A stretch of DNA of 64,000 bases from Streptomyces cyaneus. Its GTDB lineage: Bacteria > Actinomycetota > Actinomycetes > Streptomycetales > Streptomycetaceae. Positions 8,453-17,857 of the stretch are shown in pieces. The stretch is from the NCBI RefSeq assembly GCF_004028635.1, contig NZ_ML138678.1, positions 682,001-746,000 on the forward strand, written 5' to 3'. Both the position numbers and the translations under genes were made by a program. How positions within the stretch are numbered: the stretch's first letter is position 1; each line of letters begins with the position of its first letter. The notes under the pieces were generated by a model. It worked only from the letters and a program-made list of their open reading frames with translations. It searched no databases and was not told the DNA's origin.

Positions 8453-8605
8453 TCAACTCCCCTGGCCTGCTTGCTCGTATGTGATCAATGGTGTGTTCGG
8501 CTGGTCGGGCGTCGCTTCCAGCAGCGCGACGACGCCGAGCGCGGCACCCACCGCGAGTACGGCGGCGAGCGCGACGGTCACCGTGGCGGCGAGCAGTCTG
8601 GACAT
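8453..8605 (-). CDS. DUF2613-like small membrane protein
   Basis: 50-residue protein made of one long Ala/Val-rich transmembrane helix (LLAATVTVALAAVLAVGAALGVVALL) and a short polar C-terminus (TPDQPNTPLITYEQAGQGS). Size, single helix and position beside a DUF3068 gene and an AftD-like gene match DUF2613 proteins of actinobacteria. It is immediately upstream of the PucR-type gene and divergent from the glycan locus. Confidence 0.7.
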   Translation of the reverse strand: MSRLLAATVTVALAAVLAVGAALGVVALLEATPDQPNTPLITYEQAGQGS

Positions 8606-8720
8606 CGCAGGGTCAGCCTCTCTGCATCCGGAGGTCGTCCCCACCCCGGTGGTGCCAGCCTGTTCCCGACCCCTGCCTGTCGGGTTCAGTCTCGACAAGC
8701 CGGGTCAGCCCGTCAAGACA

Positions 8721-8749
8721 TTGACACTCCGTCAAGGGACGCCTACGGT
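8721..8749 (+). promoter_or_regulatory. Candidate sigma-70-type promoter of the DUF3068 gene
   Basis: TTGACA at 8721-8726 is followed after exactly 17 bases by TACGGT at 8744-8749. The -35 is a perfect consensus, rare in this GC-rich sequence, and the spacing is ideal. It lies 79 bases before the DUF3068 start. The -10 matches TATAAT at only three positions. Confidence 0.4.
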
Positions 8750-8827
8750 TCCCGGCCCAAGAACGGCCAGGCAACGACCGTGCACCGACCGTGCATCGAC
8801 CATGCGTCAATTTCCCAGGAGTGCCGG

Positions 8828-9814
8828 ATGCGCCGTACAGCCTCACCTCTCTCGTTGATCCTGCTGGGCATCGGCACGTTTCTGCTGGTACTGGCGCCCT
8901 TGCTCGCCTGGTACGTGACCCCGCGTGCCGCTGTGAACCCCATCGACATCGACACCACCGCCGTGTACAAGGGCACCGGCAGCGTCTTCGACACCGACAA
9001 GATCGAGACCGTGCCGGACCAGAAGATCACCGTCACTCAGCGGGTGCGCGGCAATGTGGCGGAAAGTGAGCGCAGCGGCAACGCCGTGTGGGACGTGATC
9101 ACCACCGTCGACACCGACAAGTCGCTGCCGGCCGCCGACCCGCACGACGCGCTGGACTTCACCCCGCACCGCTGGGTGATGGACCGCAGGACGACGAAAC
9201 CGGTGCACTGCTGCAAGGAGACCCCGTACATCGAGGGCGAGGCCTATCTGAAGTTCCCGTTCGACGTCGAGAAGCGCTCCTACCAGTGGTGGGACAACAC
9301 CGGCGGCACCACGATCACCCTGCGGTACGACGGCACCGAGAAGGTCCAGGGGTACACGGGATACCGGTTCACCGGCACGGTCGCGCCCCGCAAGGTCGGC
9401 ACCCGGCTCGTCCCCGGCAGCCTCGTCGACCAGCCGAAGCGGCCGCAGGTGCTGGCCGAGGAGTGGTACTCCAACCACGGGTTCAGGCTGGTCGTGGACC
9501 AGCGCACCGGCCGGGTGATCTACGCGCAGACCGGCCCGCGCCGCACCCTGCGGGCGCCGGGCGGCGACAAGGACGCGGTGGTGCTGCTGGACAGCGAGAA
9601 GATCGCGTTCACCACGGCCACGCAGAAGGAGGCCGTGCGGCAGGCGAAGCGGGACAGCGGTCTGCTGCGCATGGTGGGCGAGACGCTGCCGATCGGGGCC
9701 GCTGGGGCGGGATGCGTGCTTGCGGTGGTGGGTGGCGTTTTGGTGGCACGAGGGCGTAGGCGCCCCGAATCGCCGGGTACGGTCGAGATGCCGCAGCCCT
9801 CGCTCACAATGTGA
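8828..9814 (+). CDS. DUF3068 membrane-anchored extracytoplasmic protein
   Basis: 328 residues: N-terminal signal-anchor helix (LSLILLGIGTFLLVLAPLLAWYV), a large extracytoplasmic beta-rich domain with a paired cysteine CC in KPVHCCKETPYIEGEAYLKFPF, and a C-terminal helix (LPIGAAGAGCVLAVVGGVLVA) ending in a basic tail. This topology and the VTPRAAVNPIDIDTTAVYKG start match DUF3068. ATG 8828 follows AGGAG by seven bases. In actinobacteria DUF3068 genes are often found beside AftD-like glycosyltransferase genes, as here. Its biochemical role is not known to me; involvement in envelope glycan assembly is inferred. Confidence 0.8.
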   Translation: MRRTASPLSLILLGIGTFLLVLAPLLAWYVTPRAAVNPIDIDTTAVYKGTGSVFDTDKIETVPDQKITVTQRVRGNVAESERSGNAVWDVITTVDTDKSLPAADPHDALDFTPHRWVMDRRTTKPVHCCKETPYIEGEAYLKFPFDVEKRSYQWWDNTGGTTITLRYDGTEKVQGYTGYRFTGTVAPRKVGTRLVPGSLVDQPKRPQVLAEEWYSNHGFRLVVDQRTGRVIYAQTGPRRTLRAPGGDKDAVVLLDSEKIAFTTATQKEAVRQAKRDSGLLRMVGETLPIGAAGAGCVLAVVGGVLVARGRRRPESPGTVEMPQPSLTM

Positions 9815-10034
9815 CGTGACGTCAGCTCTAATAAAGCCCGAAATTGTCACGCCGGTGAGTAGCCGTGGCGAACGGCTGGGCGAAAACTGTCCAACCCCAC
9901 CCGGACACAGCCTGTCCACACCCCACGCACAACGCCCGTAAATGACCAAGAAGCTCTGAATCCCCCCCACGGGACCCAAACCCCTCATCTTCCCCCACGC
10001 TGAGTTCCGCACCCTGAGACGAGTTGGAGCACCC

Positions 10035-11186
10035 ATGCCCCAGCACGTGCCGTCCTCGCTGCGCGCCACCCTCCCCTGGGCGTCGCAGCAGCACCCTCCG
10101 GCGCTCCCCCCACATCCGCGCCGAATCGTTTTTCTCGCCCACCGTGACCTGGGCAACGAGGCCGCCGGCGGCTCCGAGCTGCTGGTCGACCGCCTCGCTG
10201 ACGGGCTCACCCAGCTCGGCCACCAGGTCACCCTGCTGTGCGGGGGCCCGGCGGCGTACCGGGACTACCGGGTCGTGTCAGCCGGTGGTTCCTACGGCCA
10301 CTACCTGCGCGCCAGATCCGCCTTCGCCCGTCAGGTGGGCGACTGCGATCTGCTGGTCGAGGTCTGCAACGGGATGCCGTACTTCGCTCCGCTCTGGCAT
10401 AGCGGGCCGACGTTGTGCCTGGTCAACCATGTGCACACCGATCTGTGGAAGATGCGGTTCGGCGGGGCGCTGGCGCCTGCGGCGCGGCTCGGTCGAAGAC
10501 TGGAGCACTGGGCGCTGACCGGGGCGCAGCGGCGGAGTCTGATGGTTGCCGTGTCGCCGTCGACCGCGCAGGCGCTCCGCGGGATCGGCGTCGAGCGGGA
10601 GCGTATCCGTGTGGTGCACAACGGGGTCGAGGAGCCGGGCCCGCTGAGTGACCGCTCGCCGGAGCCGCTGTTCGTGGCCGTCGGGCGGCTCGTCGAGTAC
10701 AAGCGGATCGATCTGCTGCTGCGGCTGTGGGAGCGGGTGCGGCCGGTCACCGGCGGGCGGCTCGTCATCGTCGGGGACGGGCCCGAGCGGTCGTCTCTCG
10801 AGCAACTCGCCGGGCCCGGCGTCGAGTTCGTCGGCCATGTGTCGGAGGCGGAGAAGCATCGGCTGCTGTGTGCGGCGTGGCTGTTGCTGCATCCGTCCGC
10901 CGTGGAGGGGTGGGGGCTGGTCGTCACCGAGGCCGCGACTCGTGAGACGCCGACCATTGCCTTTGATGTGCCTGGGCTGCGGGATTCCGTCGTGGACGGG
11001 GAGACCGGGGTGCTTGCGGGCGGGGAGTCTTCCTTCGCGGCCGCGTGGTGCACGCTGGCGTTGTCCGGGCATCGGCGGGAGTTGATGGGGAAGGCCGCGC
11101 GGGATCGGGCGGCGCGGTATCGGTGGGATCGGACGGTACGGCAGTTTCGGGCGGTTGCGGCGGAAGCGGTGCGACGTGGCGCCTGA
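10035..11186 (+). CDS. GT4-family glycosyltransferase
   Basis: 383-residue GT-B fold transferase, cytoplasmic or peripheral membrane. The N-terminal Rossmann half includes RRIVFLAHRDLGNEAAGGSELLVDRLADGL. The donor-binding C-terminal half has FVAVGRLVEYKRIDLLL, GGRLVIVGDGPE and the E-x7-E-like HPSAVEGWGLVVTEAATRETPTIAFDVPGLRDSV. ATG 10035 has GGAG six bases upstream. It begins the glycan gene run, 220 bases after DUF3068. Acceptor and donor sugars cannot be deduced. Confidence 0.9.
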   Translation: MPQHVPSSLRATLPWASQQHPPALPPHPRRIVFLAHRDLGNEAAGGSELLVDRLADGLTQLGHQVTLLCGGPAAYRDYRVVSAGGSYGHYLRARSAFARQVGDCDLLVEVCNGMPYFAPLWHSGPTLCLVNHVHTDLWKMRFGGALAPAARLGRRLEHWALTGAQRRSLMVAVSPSTAQALRGIGVERERIRVVHNGVEEPGPLSDRSPEPLFVAVGRLVEYKRIDLLLRLWERVRPVTGGRLVIVGDGPERSSLEQLAGPGVEFVGHVSEAEKHRLLCAAWLLLHPSAVEGWGLVVTEAATRETPTIAFDVPGLRDSVVDGETGVLAGGESSFAAAWCTLALSGHRRELMGKAARDRAARYRWDRTVRQFRAVAAEAVRRGA

Positions 11187-11227
11187 ACGCCGAGGTGGTT
11201 CGGTCGTCTCGCGACTGCGGGTGCGTC

Positions 11228-11256
11228 GTGGCTGGTCGCGCAGTTCCCCGCGCCCC
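11228..11256. repeat. Copy 1 of a 29-base interspersed Streptomyces repeat
   Basis: This 29-base sequence (core CTGGTCGCGCAGTTCCCCG) is identical to the reverse complement of 30702-30730. It sits between the GT4 and methyltransferase genes. The same element, recalled as very frequent in Streptomyces intergenic regions, normally precedes a run like CGCCCCTTTAGG. Confidence 0.75.
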
Positions 11257-11283
11257 TTTAGGCATACTGCACGGCCCGGCGAT

Positions 11284-12009
11284 GTGAAGGACCCCTCGTT
11301 TCGGCGGTCCCTTGCCCTCTTCCGGGCCTTCCTCCATGAGCAGGACGACCCCGAGGCCTGCTACTCGCTTCTCGCCCGTGATGCCGCCGACCAAGTCGAG
11401 GCCTACGACGGCCCGGTCGCCGGGCGTACGGTCGTGGACGTAGGCGGGGGCAGCGGGTACTTCACCGAGGAGTTCCGGCGGCGGGGGGCGCACGCGTACC
11501 TCTTCGAGCCGGACCTCGGCGAGCTCGGTGAGAAGCCTCCCGACGGAGCCGTCGTCGCCGACGGGTATCTCTTACCCCTGCGGGACGGCGTCGCCGATGT
11601 CACCTTCTCCTCCAATGTGCTGGAGCATGTGGCCGATCCGCAGACGTTTCTCAGTGAGCTGGCGCGGGTGACTCGGCCCGGTGGGCTGATCTATGTGTCG
11701 TTCACCAACTGGCTGTCCCCTTGGGGCGGCCATGAGTGGGCGCCCTGGCACTACCTCGGCGCCGAGCGGGCCCGCGCCCGCTACCAGCGGCGTACCGGGC
11801 GGCCCGCCAAGCACACCCTCGGCGAGAACCTCTTCGCCGTGCACATCGGCACCACCTTGCGGCAGGTCCGCGTCCGCGACGACGTCGAGGTCGTGTCGGC
11901 GCGCTCCCGCTACTGGCCGTTCCTCGCGGAAACCGTCGTGAAAGCGCCCGGCATACGCGAGTTCGCCACCTGGAACCTCCTCCTCATCCTCAGGCGGTGT
12001 CCACCATGA
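11284..12009 (+). CDS. Class I SAM-dependent methyltransferase
   Basis: 241 residues with the Methyltransf_11-type Rossmann fold: motif I VVDVGGGSGYFTEEF, acidic loop YLFEPDL, VADGYLLPLRDGVADVTFSSNVLEHVADPQTFLSELARVTRPGGLIYVSF. GTG 11284 starts directly at the conserved domain; upstream in-frame codons run through the interspersed repeat and were rejected, although the ribosome binding site is weak. The stop overlaps the next ATG by four bases (ATGA), placing it in the glycan operon. It probably methylates a sugar or lipid intermediate. Confidence 0.85.
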   Translation: MKDPSFRRSLALFRAFLHEQDDPEACYSLLARDAADQVEAYDGPVAGRTVVDVGGGSGYFTEEFRRRGAHAYLFEPDLGELGEKPPDGAVVADGYLLPLRDGVADVTFSSNVLEHVADPQTFLSELARVTRPGGLIYVSFTNWLSPWGGHEWAPWHYLGAERARARYQRRTGRPAKHTLGENLFAVHIGTTLRQVRVRDDVEVVSARSRYWPFLAETVVKAPGIREFATWNLLLILRRCPP

Positions 12010-15000
12010 CGACGACCACGGTCCAGGCTCCTCCCCCGGCAGCCGTGCCCACCTCCGCGCCCGCCTCGGGCCCGCCGGAGGGGCCGCGGTCGCGGCGCTG
12101 GCTGCTGGGGTTCTGGGCCGTGGTGTTCGTGCTGCTGCTGGCGGTGCAGCCGGGGCGGCAGACGTTCGACACCAAGCTGGGTGTCACCGTCGATCCCGGC
12201 CGGTTCCTGTCCGACCTCGGGCAATTGTGGTCCGACCAGGGCAGCTTCGGCGGGATCCAGAACCAGTACTCGGGCTATCTGTGGCCGATGCTGCCGTTCT
12301 ACTGGCTGGCCGATGCCGTACAGCTGCCCGTATGGCTGGCGGAGCGGCTGTGGCTGTCGCTGATCGTGTCGGTGGCCTTCTGGGGTGCGCTGCGGCTGGC
12401 CGAGCGGCTGCGGGTGGGGAGCGAGGGGTCGCGGCTGGTGGCGGCCGTCGCGTATGCGCTGTGGCCCGTCTTCACCATCGTGGTCGGGTCCACGTCGGCT
12501 GCCGCACTGCCCGGTGCGTTTCTGCCTTGGGTGCTGCTGCCGTTGACCGATGAGCGGTACGCCGCGCGGGTCGCCGCCCTGCGGTCGGCCCTGATCATCC
12601 CGTTCATGGGCGGCGTCAATGCCGCCTCCACCCTGGCCTCGCTGCTGCCCGTCGGGCTGTATCTGCTCTCCCGTCCACCCGGGCCACGGCAGCGGAAGCT
12701 GATCGCCTGGTGGGTGCCGGGGGTCGTCCTGGCGACCGCATGGTGGGTGATCCCGCTGCTGCTGCTCGGCACGTACGGCGAGAACTTCCTTCCCTACGTG
12801 GAGAGTTCGCAGACCACCACCGAGACCATGTCGGCGACGGAGGCGCTGCGCGGCGCCGGGAACTGGGTCGCCTATCTGCACTTCGGTCAGGCCTGGCTGC
12901 CGGCCGGCTGGACCGTGGCCTCGTCCGTCGTGGTGATCGTCGGCTCGGCGCTCGCGGCCGGGCTGGGGCTCGCGGGGCTGGCGCGGCGGGACATGCCGGA
13001 GCGGCGATGGCTGGTGTTGACCGTGGTGACGGTGGCGCTGGTCCTGCTCGCGGGATACGGCGGGGCGTTCGGGGCCCCCTTCCACGGCGTCGTGCAGGAC
13101 TGGCTGGACGGCGGTCTCGTCCCCTTCCGGAACATCTACAAGTTCCAGCCGGGGCTGGCCCTCGCGCTGGTGCTGGGGCTCGCCCATCTGGCGGGCGTGG
13201 CCGCCGAGGCGCGCGGGGCGCGGCCGGTGCGGGGGCGGCGGTTCGCGCCGCTGATCGCCGCCGTCCTGGTACTGCCGGGTCTGATGTGGCCGTACCTCAA
13301 CGGCTCCATCCTCAACCCCGGTTCCTTCAAGGAGATCCCCAAGTACTGGCAGACCACGGCCGACTGGATGGAGAAGTACTCCCCCGACGCACGCGCCCTC
13401 GTCGTCCCGGCCACCGCGCACGGCATCTACACCTGGGGCTCCACCATCGACCAGCCCCTGGACGTCGTCGCCGATTCGCGCTGGGCACAGAGGGATTACG
13501 TCCCGTTCGGCACTCCCGGCAACCGGCGCGCCATGGACGCCGTCGAGCAGGCGCTGGTGAGCGGCGGCGAAGTGCCGGGGCTGGCCGACTACTTGAGCCG
13601 GGCCGGCGTCTACTACGTCGTCGTCCGCAACGACCTCGATCCCGACCAGATCGGGCAGGTGCCGACCACGACGGTGAAGCGGACCCTGGAACAGTCGGGG
13701 TACGAGCGGGTGACGGGCTTCGGGCCGGTCATGACCGGCGGGACGATCGCCCCGGGCACCCCGCTCCAGGTGGAGGGGCTGTATCCGCGGCAGCGGGCGG
13801 TGGAGATCTACAAGCCGGTGAGCGCGGACGTGCCGCGCCCGCACCAGGCCGGGCTTCAGCCGGTGGCCGACACGGCCGTGGTGTCCGGCGGCCCGGAGGC
13901 GCTGCTCCCGCTGGCGTCCCAACTGCGCGGCCGGGCCAGCGTGTTGACCGGCGACAACCATCCCGGGCTCGGCTCACCGCAGCTGCAGGTGGTCGGCGAC
14001 GGGCTGCGGCGCGCGGACACGCGGTTCGGGCTGATCAACGCCAATACGTCGTACACGTACACGCGCAATGAGCGCAACGCGCCCGACGCCGCCCAGGACG
14101 CGGGCGAGAAACCGCACCAGATCCTGCCGACGACCGGCCTCGACCACCAGACGGTGGCCGAGCTGCGCGGCGCACGCTCGGTGACCGCGTCCTCGTACGG
14201 CAGCTGGCTCTTCCATCTCCCGCAGTTCGACCCGGTGAACGCCTTCGACGGCAACCCGGACACGGCCTGGACGGAGGGCTCGGAGGGGTCGCCGGACGGG
14301 GAGTGGCTGCGGATCGCCTTCGCGGGCGGGTCGGCTGGCGGGTCGGCGGGCGGCTCGTACGACATGCCGTCGTCGTTCAAGGTGACGCCGCTGCCGCAGG
14401 AGGGCGTGCGGGAGGCGCCGACGCGGGTGCGGGTGGAGACGGAGAAGGGGTCGGTGAGCTCCTTCCTGCGGCCGGACGGCTCGACGCAGTCGGTCAAGGC
14501 GCCTGCGGGCGCGACGAGTTGGATGAAGCTGACGATCACGGACTCGGTGTCCCGGCGGGCCGGACTGACCGGGGCCGGCTTCTCCGAGATCGCCCTTCCG
14601 GACGTACAGGTGACCCGGCTGCTGCGGCTGCCCACCGACGCCGAGGACTCCGGGGCGGCCGCCGAGATCGTCTCCCTGTCCCGTACGGCCGACCCCACCG
14701 GGCTGTCGCCGACGGGCACGGAGGCCGGCCTGCACCGGAGCTTCACCACGGGCACCGCGGGGACGTACGAGATGCGGGCGAGCGCGGTGCCGGTGCCGGG
14801 CGAGGAGCTGGACCGACTGCTGTACGAGGTGGCGCCGGAGCAGCAGAACCGGATCGTCGCGACCGCCGACTCCACGGCCCGGCTGGGGGCGGGCCTGTCG
14901 CCGCGCAACCTCACCGACGGCGATCTGACCACGGCGTGGATCGCGGGCGACCGGCCCACGATCCATCTGCGCTGGCCCGGAAAGCAGGCGGTGGGAGAGA

Positions 15001-16472
15001 TCGTGCTGGCACCGGCAGGCGGCCTCACCACGCGTCCGACCGAGGTGAACATCAGCTCCCCGGACGGTGCGGTGATCGCCGGGGTCGACGAGAACGGCTG
15101 GGTCCGCTTCCCTCCCATCACCACCGACCGCCTGGACATCACGATCACCCGGACCGCGCCGCTGACCCTCTACAACCCGATGGTGGGCGAGGACCTGCAG
15201 CTGCCGGCGGGCCTGACGGAGGCCTACATCCCGGCCCTCGACCAGTACCGGACCCCTAAGCCGCGAGACTCCCGGCCGTTCTCGCTGCCATGTGGCAAGG
15301 GGCCGGTGGTGTCGGTGGACGGGAAGCTGCACGAGACGAGCGCGCGAGGGACCGTACGGGATCTGATGGAGCGACGCCAGATCGAGGTGACGCTCTGTCA
15401 ACGCGGGCGGGACGAGGCCGAGTTGTCCCTGTCGGCCGGTGACCATCGGGTCGAGGCCGGCGACGGCGGGCCCCTCACCCTCACCGATGTCACGCTGACC
15501 CGCGGCACGGTCGCCGAGGCCGCGACGACGGGGCGTGACCTGGAGATACGGGACTGGCTCGGCGACCGGCGCGCGGTGACGGTCGGGTCGGGGGCGGCGA
15601 GCTACCTGACCATGTACGAGAACTTCAACGACGGCTGGCGGGCCACGCTGAACGGCAAGGAACTGTCGCCGGTACGGCTGGACGGCTGGCAGCAGGGCTG
15701 GCGGATCCCGGCGGGCGCCGGCGGCACGGTCGAGCTGTCGTACGAGCCGGCGGTGATGTACGAGGGCGGGCTGATCGGCAGTGCGGTGGCGCTCGCGCTG
15801 CTGGCCGGGTTGGCGCTGTGGCGCCGCCGGGCGCCGAACCCCGATGAGCCGCAGGTCGCTCCGCCGCTGCCCGGGCTGTGGCTGGGCACGGTGGCCGTGA
15901 CGGTGGTGGCCGTGTTCATCGCCGGGTGGTTCGCGCTGCTGGTGCCCGCGCTGGCGGTGGTGGCGTGGCGCAGGCATGCGCTGCTGGTGCCGATCGCGGT
16001 GGTAGCGCTCGCCGGGGCGGGGATCGCCGCGGCGCTCGGGGCCGGGCAGCCGGTGGGGGCGGAAGAGGGCGCCTTCGGTCCGGCGGCTCAACTGCTGGCG
16101 TTGATCGGGTTGTTCGCCGGGGTTGTGGGTGTGCGGGAGCGGGAGGGGACGGTCGCAGGAACGGGCGGGCCCGGTTCCACGGCCCTGCTGCCGCCGGTCG
16201 CCGCAGGCGGTGTTCCGGCGGGTGACCCGCAAGCGCCGACGCGGCCGTTGCCGCATCGGGAGCGGGGGCGCAGTCCGCTGGGTACCGAGCCCAACGGTCC
16301 TACGCAGCCACCCCGGCCCGAGTCGGGGCCGACCGTCTCCGCACGCGGCCCGGGCGGGCCGGACCCTGATCCGCCGACGGCGCGCATCGCGCCCCGCAAG
16401 CCACGATTCCGGGCGACCGATCCCGGGACCGCGCCGGAGTCCGACGACACCGGGAAGGGCGAAGCCACATGA
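12006..16472 (+). CDS. AftD-like alpha-(1->3)-arabinofuranosyltransferase family GT-C protein
   Basis: 1488-residue polytopic membrane protein. The N-terminal ~500 residues contain about a dozen helices with a large DUF3367/GT-C catalytic region (GVTVDPGRFLSDLGQLWSDQGSFG, NQYSGYLWPMLPFYWL, LVPFRNIYKFQPGLAL). Extracytoplasmic portions include two discoidin-like carbohydrate-binding segments (NAFDGNPDTAWTEGSEGSPDGEWLRIAF near 745-770 and NLTDGDLTTAWIAGDRPTIHLRW near 970). Further helices and a Pro/Thr-rich cytoplasmic tail end the protein. This matches the mycobacterial AftD architecture, where decaprenyl-phospho-arabinose is the donor. A GGSAGGSAGGS stretch sits in the first discoidin region. 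ATG 12006 overlaps the methyltransferase stop; the stop overlaps the next gene. Confidence 0.85.
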   Translation: MTTTTVQAPPPAAVPTSAPASGPPEGPRSRRWLLGFWAVVFVLLLAVQPGRQTFDTKLGVTVDPGRFLSDLGQLWSDQGSFGGIQNQYSGYLWPMLPFYWLADAVQLPVWLAERLWLSLIVSVAFWGALRLAERLRVGSEGSRLVAAVAYALWPVFTIVVGSTSAAALPGAFLPWVLLPLTDERYAARVAALRSALIIPFMGGVNAASTLASLLPVGLYLLSRPPGPRQRKLIAWWVPGVVLATAWWVIPLLLLGTYGENFLPYVESSQTTTETMSATEALRGAGNWVAYLHFGQAWLPAGWTVASSVVVIVGSALAAGLGLAGLARRDMPERRWLVLTVVTVALVLLAGYGGAFGAPFHGVVQDWLDGGLVPFRNIYKFQPGLALALVLGLAHLAGVAAEARGARPVRGRRFAPLIAAVLVLPGLMWPYLNGSILNPGSFKEIPKYWQTTADWMEKYSPDARALVVPATAHGIYTWGSTIDQPLDVVADSRWAQRDYVPFGTPGNRRAMDAVEQALVSGGEVPGLADYLSRAGVYYVVVRNDLDPDQIGQVPTTTVKRTLEQSGYERVTGFGPVMTGGTIAPGTPLQVEGLYPRQRAVEIYKPVSADVPRPHQAGLQPVADTAVVSGGPEALLPLASQLRGRASVLTGDNHPGLGSPQLQVVGDGLRRADTRFGLINANTSYTYTRNERNAPDAAQDAGEKPHQILPTTGLDHQTVAELRGARSVTASSYGSWLFHLPQFDPVNAFDGNPDTAWTEGSEGSPDGEWLRIAFAGGSAGGSAGGSYDMPSSFKVTPLPQEGVREAPTRVRVETEKGSVSSFLRPDGSTQSVKAPAGATSWMKLTITDSVSRRAGLTGAGFSEIALPDVQVTRLLRLPTDAEDSGAAAEIVSLSRTADPTGLSPTGTEAGLHRSFTTGTAGTYEMRASAVPVPGEELDRLLYEVAPEQQNRIVATADSTARLGAGLSPRNLTDGDLTTAWIAGDRPTIHLRWPGKQAVGEIVLAPAGGLTTRPTEVNISSPDGAVIAGVDENGWVRFPPITTDRLDITITRTAPLTLYNPMVGEDLQLPAGLTEAYIPALDQYRTPKPRDSRPFSLPCGKGPVVSVDGKLHETSARGTVRDLMERRQIEVTLCQRGRDEAELSLSAGDHRVEAGDGGPLTLTDVTLTRGTVAEAATTGRDLEIRDWLGDRRAVTVGSGAASYLTMYENFNDGWRATLNGKELSPVRLDGWQQGWRIPAGAGGTVELSYEPAVMYEGGLIGSAVALALLAGLALWRRRAPNPDEPQVAPPLPGLWLGTVAVTVVAVFIAGWFALLVPALAVVAWRRHALLVPIAVVALAGAGIAAALGAGQPVGAEEGAFGPAAQLLALIGLFAGVVGVREREGTVAGTGGPGSTALLPPVAAGGVPAGDPQAPTRPLPHRERGRSPLGTEPNGPTQPPRPESGPTVSARGPGGPDPDPPTARIAPRKPRFRATDPGTAPESDDTGKGEAT

Positions 16473-17857
16473 CCGCACTGCAGCAGCCCGCACGCGCCGA
16501 CGGTCCGATCCGGCCGGCGGTACGCGTCCCGTTCCCGGTCGTGGACGAGGTCGCCCGGCACTGTCTCCAGGAGGAGGAGCCGGAGACGGTGCACATCGAG
16601 GTCCACCTTCCGGGGCGGCTGGACGCGGGGCGCCTGCGTACGGCCTTCGCCGAGGCGCTGCGCCGGCATCCCCGCATCCTCATGCGGGAGGTGTCGGGGC
16701 GTTGGTATCGGCGCCGGTACGAGTGGGAGCTGACGGCGGAGCCGGACGTGGAGGTGGTGAGCTTTCCGGCGCCGGGGCGGGACGCGTTGCGCGATGCGCG
16801 GACTCGGGCGCTGACGCAGGCGCCGCCGCTGTCCCTTTCGCCGCCGATACGGCTGGAGGTGGTGGAGGGGCCGGGGCCGGTCGAGGGCAGCGAGGCCACT
16901 GATGCCGTAGGTGTACAGCCGCGCGGAGCCGACGGTCCGCAGCCACGCACCGCACAGGGAACCGTCCTCTTCCTCACCATCAACCACACCGCCCTCGACG
17001 GCCCCGCCTGCCTCCGCGTCCTCGCCACCGCCGCAGAGCTGTACGGCGGCCGGGACAACTCACCCGCAGCCCCACCCACCCGTACGACGCAAGCCCCACC
17101 GCACTCCGAGGAGACCCCGTCCAACTGGGCACCCCCCGCCCGCGTAGCCCCCGGAACCCCCGAACCCTCCCCCGGCAACGGCATGCTGGTCACCGAACTT
17201 CCCCTCCCCCACCGCCCCAAGGGCTCCCCCTACACGGTCAACGACCAGCTGATGGTCACCACGGCCCTGACCATCGCCCACTGGAACAGAGAACACGGCG
17301 CCCGCCCCCGCCCCCTGCGCATCACCATGCCCGTGGACGACCGCCCCCGCGACGCCACCATGCCCATCGGCAACGGCACCCGGCTCGTCGAAGTCCCCTT
17401 CGCACCCGAGGAGTTGGCGGCGATCGACCCGGCGCACATGCCCACCCTGCTGCACCGCACGGCCACCCGGACCCGCGCCCTCAAGTCCCTCCCCCGCCCC
17501 CAACTCGGCCACGGGGCAGCCCTGCTCACCGCCCCCATCACCCCCGTCTCCTGGCGAGCCGCCCTCACCCGAGGCCTGCGCAGAGCCGCCGCGCCCTGGA
17601 CCTCCACCACCCTGCTCAGCAACATCGGCCGTATCCCCTACCCCCTGGACTTCGGCGAGGAAGCCGGCCGCGCGCACGCCGTGTGGTTCTCGGCGCCCGC
17701 CCGGATGCCCCGCGGCCTGACCGTCACCACCGCGTCCACCGCGGGCCGCCTCCATCTCGCCCTGCGCTGGTCCCGCGCCCTGCTCAGCCATGGCGACGGC
17801 GCCCACCTGCGCGACCTCTTCGAGCACTACCTGCACACCACGGAGGCGACCCCGTGA
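16469..17857 (+). CDS. Condensation-domain-fold acyltransferase (PapA-like)
   Basis: 462 residues with the chloramphenicol-acetyltransferase/condensation fold. The active-site motif HHxxxDG appears as N172-H173-T-A-L-D177-G, keeping the catalytic second His and structural Asp. The N-terminal EVHLPGRLDAGRLRTAFAEALRRHPRI and later RITMPVDDRPRDATMPIGNGTRLVEVPF segments also fit the fold. No carrier-protein or adenylation domain is nearby, so it is more likely to transfer an acyl group onto a glycan or lipid than to work in a peptide synthetase. It overlaps neighbours on both sides by four bases. A base-rich Pro/Thr spacer (about 190-230) is variable. Confidence 0.75.
   Translation: MTALQQPARADGPIRPAVRVPFPVVDEVARHCLQEEEPETVHIEVHLPGRLDAGRLRTAFAEALRRHPRILMREVSGRWYRRRYEWELTAEPDVEVVSFPAPGRDALRDARTRALTQAPPLSLSPPIRLEVVEGPGPVEGSEATDAVGVQPRGADGPQPRTAQGTVLFLTINHTALDGPACLRVLATAAELYGGRDNSPAAPPTRTTQAPPHSEETPSNWAPPARVAPGTPEPSPGNGMLVTELPLPHRPKGSPYTVNDQLMVTTALTIAHWNREHGARPRPLRITMPVDDRPRDATMPIGNGTRLVEVPFAPEELAAIDPAHMPTLLHRTATRTRALKSLPRPQLGHGAALLTAPITPVSWRAALTRGLRRAAAPWTSTTLLSNIGRIPYPLDFGEEAGRAHAVWFSAPARMPRGLTVTTASTAGRLHLALRWSRALLSHGDGAHLRDLFEHYLHTTEATP

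Noticed and set aside
11910..13961. 683-residue open frame antisense to the AftD-like gene
   Set aside because: Arises from high GC and codon bias of the sense gene; sequence is Arg/Pro/His/Gln rich with no domain.
13974..16493. 839-residue antisense open frame
   Set aside because: Same cause; the plus strand has clear transmembrane and discoidin segments and start-stop overlaps.
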